9,827 bases of DNA from Planctomycetaceae bacterium UBA6172 (lineage in GTDB: Bacteria > Planctomycetota > Planctomycetia > Pirellulales > Pirellulaceae): the NCBI GenBank assembly GCA_002422955.1, contig DITY01000257.1, positions 37,747 to 47,573 of the forward strand, given 5' to 3'. A model generated the notes under the pieces. That model was not told the origin of the DNA and did not search any database. It worked only from the letters and a program-made list of their open reading frames with translations. Positions within the stretch are counted from its first letter, which is position 1, and the number at the start of each line of letters is the position of its first letter. Positions 5,510 through 9,827 of the stretch are shown piece by piece. The translations under genes and the position numbers were made by a program.

Positions 5510-7618
5510 ATGAAGCTTCGTCTCTACGCACCGCTGTTGTCGCTGGTCTGTCTGCTGTCGGTGTCCGCGTCCGCTGACGAAATCGCAACGGATGGGGAAC
5601 TGCGCTTAACCCTTCCGCCCGCGTTGGCCGTGGTGCCGGGTGTGACCAGCGGTCTGTACTTCGACAACATCATTCTGTCACCGTCTTCCGAGAAGTATCA
5701 GTTCCGAGTGACCTGCGACATCGGTCAAACGGAAGACCGCCGCTGGGTGGTGACGCCCCAAGCGGCCGACCTCGGCGATCACAAGCTGACGGTCGCAGTC
5801 CACAGCGGCGATGGCAACCTGCTGGCGACTCAATCCACCGTGCTGCATGTCGTCCCCGAATCGGCAGGGGCCGCGGCGGGACGGAAGCTCAACCTGCTGG
5901 TCATCGGCGACAGCTTGACCCATGCCTCGGCCTATCCGAACGAAATCGCCCGGCTGCTGGCGCTGCCAGGCAATCCGGAATGGTCGATGCTCGGCACGCA
6001 CAAACCCGCGTCCGCGGCGAGCGGCGTGGCTCATGAAGGCTATGGCGGTTGGACATGGCAGCAATTCGTCACGCGGTACGAGCCCGAGCCGGATGGCAGT
6101 CCCGGCAAACGCAGTAGCCCGTTCGTTTTTCTGAACGGCGCCGGCAAGCCGGAGCTGAATGTCCCCCGCTACTTGGAGGAAAGCTGCCAGGGGCAGCGTC
6201 CGGACTACGTGGTCATCATGCTGGGCATCAACGATTGCTTCAGCGCGCCACCCGATGACCTGACCGCCCTGGACGCGCGGATCGACACGATGTTCGGGTA
6301 TGCCGATCAACTGCTTGCGGCCATTCGAGCCGCTGCGCCCGATGCGCGGATTGGCGTCTGCCTGACGACGCCCCCCAACTCTCGCCAGGAGGCTTTCGAG
6401 GCCAATTATCAGGATCGCTATTCGCGCTGGAACTGGAAGAAAATTCAGCATCGCCTCGTGCAACGGCAGATCGAATCCATCGCCGCGAAAAATGATCCCC
6501 GTATCGACATGATTCCGACCCAACTGTATCTCGACCCCGTGGATGGCTACCCGGTCAACAACGGCGTGCATCCCAATGGGGTCGGTTACCAGCAGATCGG
6601 TGGGACGATCTTTAGCTGGCTCAAGTGGCGATTATCGGAACCCGACCCCCGCCCCGCTGTTTCGGAACGGGGCGACGTCTTCTTGCTCCCCTATTTCCTC
6701 GGCAATGGCGAATCTGGGGTGTACTTCGCCCATAGTCACGACGGATACAAGTTCGAGTGGCTCAGCGACGGCGAGGTCGTGATGCCGGCGCCGTCATGGG
6801 GCGACGAGAGTCTGACACGTGATCCGTCGCTGATCTATCACGACGGGACCTTTCACATGGTCTGGACCACCAGTTGGAACTCGCGCAGCATCGGCTACGC
6901 CAGCTCCAAAGACTTGGCGACCTGGAGCCAACCGGTGAAGGTCGATCTTTGGGGCGACCGCACCGACGTCAAGAATACTTGGGCACCGGAACTGCACCGC
7001 GACCCGGAAACGCAGGAATTCCTCGTCCTCTTCAGTACGACCACGACGGAGGAACTCAACGACCAAGACGGCAGCGCGGACCCACACGGGTATGACCATC
7101 GCACCTACGCGGTTCGCACGAAGGATTTTGTAACCTGGTCTGCGCCGAAGCTGTTCTTCGGCCCGGAGAATCCGGAGTACAGCGTGATCGATCCGTTCAT
7201 CGCCCTTGACGATCGCAACACGACGGACCCGGCCGATGATCGCTGGGTGATGGTGATCAAAAACGAAATGTCGCCGGAGCAAGGTGGCAAGAACCTGCGG
7301 CTGACGTTCAGTAACCGGATGCAGGGACCGTACGACAGCACGCTGGGGCCGCCCATCGTGGGCGCCGGGACGGAGATCGTGAACCGAATGGGCGAGGGGC
7401 CATCGTTGTTCAAACACGCCGAGCAGTGGTTTTTGTACTGGGACGCGCCGGACAGCGATTTCTCTTACTGCCTGGCCACCAGCCCCGATCTGACAACCTG
7501 GACCAACCAGTCGCAGCGTTTGTCCTTGCCGACCGCGCGAATGCGTCATGGCACCGTGTTGGTCGTTCCGCGAGCGGCCGTCGCAACGTCTTTGCCGACG
7601 ACACGGCAGCCCGAATGA
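5510..7618 (+). CDS. Secreted SGNH-hydrolase / GH43-like beta-propeller fusion
   Basis: A 702-residue protein. The frame is open from 5444, but the ATG at 5510 gives a textbook signal peptide (MKLRLYAPLLSLVCLLSVSA, cleavage near SASA-DE). Three parts follow. (1) About 25-125: a beta-rich N-terminal domain. (2) About 128-375: an SGNH/GDSL esterase with GDSLTH (S135), GYGGW (about 177-181), LGIND (N241) and NNGVHPN (H354); the Asp three residues before the catalytic His is Asn351. (3) About 385-690: a five-bladed propeller of the GH43 type, with TRDPSLIYHDG (D438), NTWAPEL (E494), YSVIDPF (D561), GEGPSLF (E629) and a closing RHGT. D438, D561 and E629 sit where GH43 enzymes carry the general base, pKa modulator and acid. 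The inferred job is removal of ester and glycosidic side groups from one polysaccharide, with arabinan, xylan or pectin-like targets plausible. Residue numbers count from 5510. Confidence 0.85.
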   Translation: MKLRLYAPLLSLVCLLSVSASADEIATDGELRLTLPPALAVVPGVTSGLYFDNIILSPSSEKYQFRVTCDIGQTEDRRWVVTPQAADLGDHKLTVAVHSGDGNLLATQSTVLHVVPESAGAAAGRKLNLLVIGDSLTHASAYPNEIARLLALPGNPEWSMLGTHKPASAASGVAHEGYGGWTWQQFVTRYEPEPDGSPGKRSSPFVFLNGAGKPELNVPRYLEESCQGQRPDYVVIMLGINDCFSAPPDDLTALDARIDTMFGYADQLLAAIRAAAPDARIGVCLTTPPNSRQEAFEANYQDRYSRWNWKKIQHRLVQRQIESIAAKNDPRIDMIPTQLYLDPVDGYPVNNGVHPNGVGYQQIGGTIFSWLKWRLSEPDPRPAVSERGDVFLLPYFLGNGESGVYFAHSHDGYKFEWLSDGEVVMPAPSWGDESLTRDPSLIYHDGTFHMVWTTSWNSRSIGYASSKDLATWSQPVKVDLWGDRTDVKNTWAPELHRDPETQEFLVLFSTTTTEELNDQDGSADPHGYDHRTYAVRTKDFVTWSAPKLFFGPENPEYSVIDPFIALDDRNTTDPADDRWVMVIKNEMSPEQGGKNLRLTFSNRMQGPYDSTLGPPIVGAGTEIVNRMGEGPSLFKHAEQWFLYWDAPDSDFSYCLATSPDLTTWTNQSQRLSLPTARMRHGTVLVVPRAAVATSLPTTRQPE

Positions 7619-7680
7619 CCGCGGGACGCGTTGGCCAATGGCCTCCTGATTCGTGGCGCCGCAAGCTCGCACGGCTAGCC

Positions 7681-7718
7681 ATGCATTCAAGGCATAACAT
7701 GCATTACTCGAATGCATT
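7681..7718 (+). promoter_or_regulatory. ATGCATT repeats / 19-bp dyad, candidate operator of katG
   Basis: ATGCATT occurs three times in 38 bases (7681-7687, 7699-7705, 7712-7718). The second and third copies also form a perfect inverted repeat, ATGCATT-ACTCG-AATGCAT (7699-7717), directly abutting the -35 hexamer that begins at 7718. A dyad of this size next to a promoter is what a dimeric regulator would bind; for a peroxide-defence gene a Fur/PerR- or OxyR-type protein is a natural guess, but the sequence matches none of their consensus sites closely. The flanking 8-bp palindrome GGCTAGCC (7673-7680) extends the symmetric region. Confidence 0.5.
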
Positions 7719-7746
7719 TGCCGAATAGCACTCCATCGCGGATAAT
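7718..7746 (+). promoter_or_regulatory. Sigma-70-like promoter of katG
   Basis: TTGCCG (7718-7723) and GATAAT (7741-7746) are separated by exactly 17 bases. The first keeps TTG of TTGACA and the second matches TATAAT at five of six bases. Transcription would start near 7753, giving a leader of about 60 bases. This is the best -35/-10 pair I found in the window. Confidence 0.6.
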
Positions 7747-7755
7747 GAGGTTTGA

Positions 7756-7785
7756 TCGACCGGCAGCTCCCGCTGCGAGCGTCGA
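7756..7785 (+). other. Nested stem-loop in the katG leader
   Basis: TCGAC (7756-7760) pairs with GTCGA (7781-7785), and inside it GCAGC (7763-7767) pairs with GCTGC (7772-7776) around a TCCC loop. It would form at the 5' end of the predicted katG transcript, upstream of the ribosome binding site. Both stems are short (5 bp each), so this may be a stabilising hairpin or chance. Confidence 0.3.
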
Positions 7786-7802
7786 CTTTTCACCTCAATC
7801 TC

Positions 7803-7808
7803 AGGAGA
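7803..7808 (+). promoter_or_regulatory. Strong ribosome binding site of katG
   Basis: AGGAGA lies 4 bases before the ATG at 7813 and is the strongest Shine-Dalgarno sequence in the window. It fixes the katG start and suggests high expression. Confidence 0.75.
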
Positions 7809-7812
7809 GATC

Positions 7813-9827
<2,015 letters not shown>

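Noticed and set aside
5678..6571. Antisense open frame (297 codons) within the SGNH-GH43 gene
   Set aside because: Its composition is that of a shadow, and it covers the SGNH catalytic region encoded on the other strand.
7619..7680. Small palindromes TTGGCCAA and GGCTAGCC after the SGNH-GH43 gene as a terminator
   Set aside because: Each is a self-complementary 8-mer with no loop or following T-run, so neither makes a convincing terminator. GGCTAGCC is mentioned only as a flank of the katG dyad.

Overview
The window is GC-rich, densely coded bacterial chromosome. It most resembles a planctomycete of the Pirellulaceae type. That placement rests on recognised sequence style and not on a database search: the C-terminal signature of the gene cut by the left edge, a ceramidase-like secreted protein carrying a LamG domain, an SGNH esterase joined to a GH43-like propeller, and a GT4 glycosyltransferase that opens with an AGMYCGSC-type N-terminus.

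Layout from left to right. Bases 1-186 are the last 61 codons of a gene that starts outside the window, followed by a perfect 10-bp hairpin. A secreted ceramidase-like/LamG protein (398-2554, +) follows and converges with fliW (2589-3032, -). fliW and a GT4 glycosyltransferase (3210-4511, +) diverge from a 177-bp intergenic region. Next on the + strand are a small secreted alpha/beta hydrolase (4567-5370) and a large secreted SGNH + GH43-like fusion (5510-7618). A 194-bp regulatory region with three ATGCATT copies, a good -35/-10 pair and a strong Shine-Dalgarno sequence then leads into an exported catalase-peroxidase, katG (7813 to the right edge, incomplete).

Functional picture. Four of the seven genes encode proteins with Sec-type signal peptides: the ceramidase-like protein, the alpha/beta hydrolase, the SGNH-GH43 fusion and KatG. 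The middle of the window therefore looks like a set of envelope or periplasmic hydrolases for complex organic matter, next to a peroxide-defence enzyme. fliW belongs to flagellar assembly and is functionally separate, and no csrA lies beside it. The genes do not form one evident pathway. I did not find a convincing new multi-gene system, and there is no CRISPR array, tRNA, rRNA or insertion sequence. The items most worth following up are the esterase-glycosidase fusion with an Asn in place of the usual catalytic Asp, the ceramidase-like protein lacking the ceramidase nucleophile Ser, and the ATGCATT dyad abutting the katG promoter. No gene-free stretch exceeds about 215 bases.
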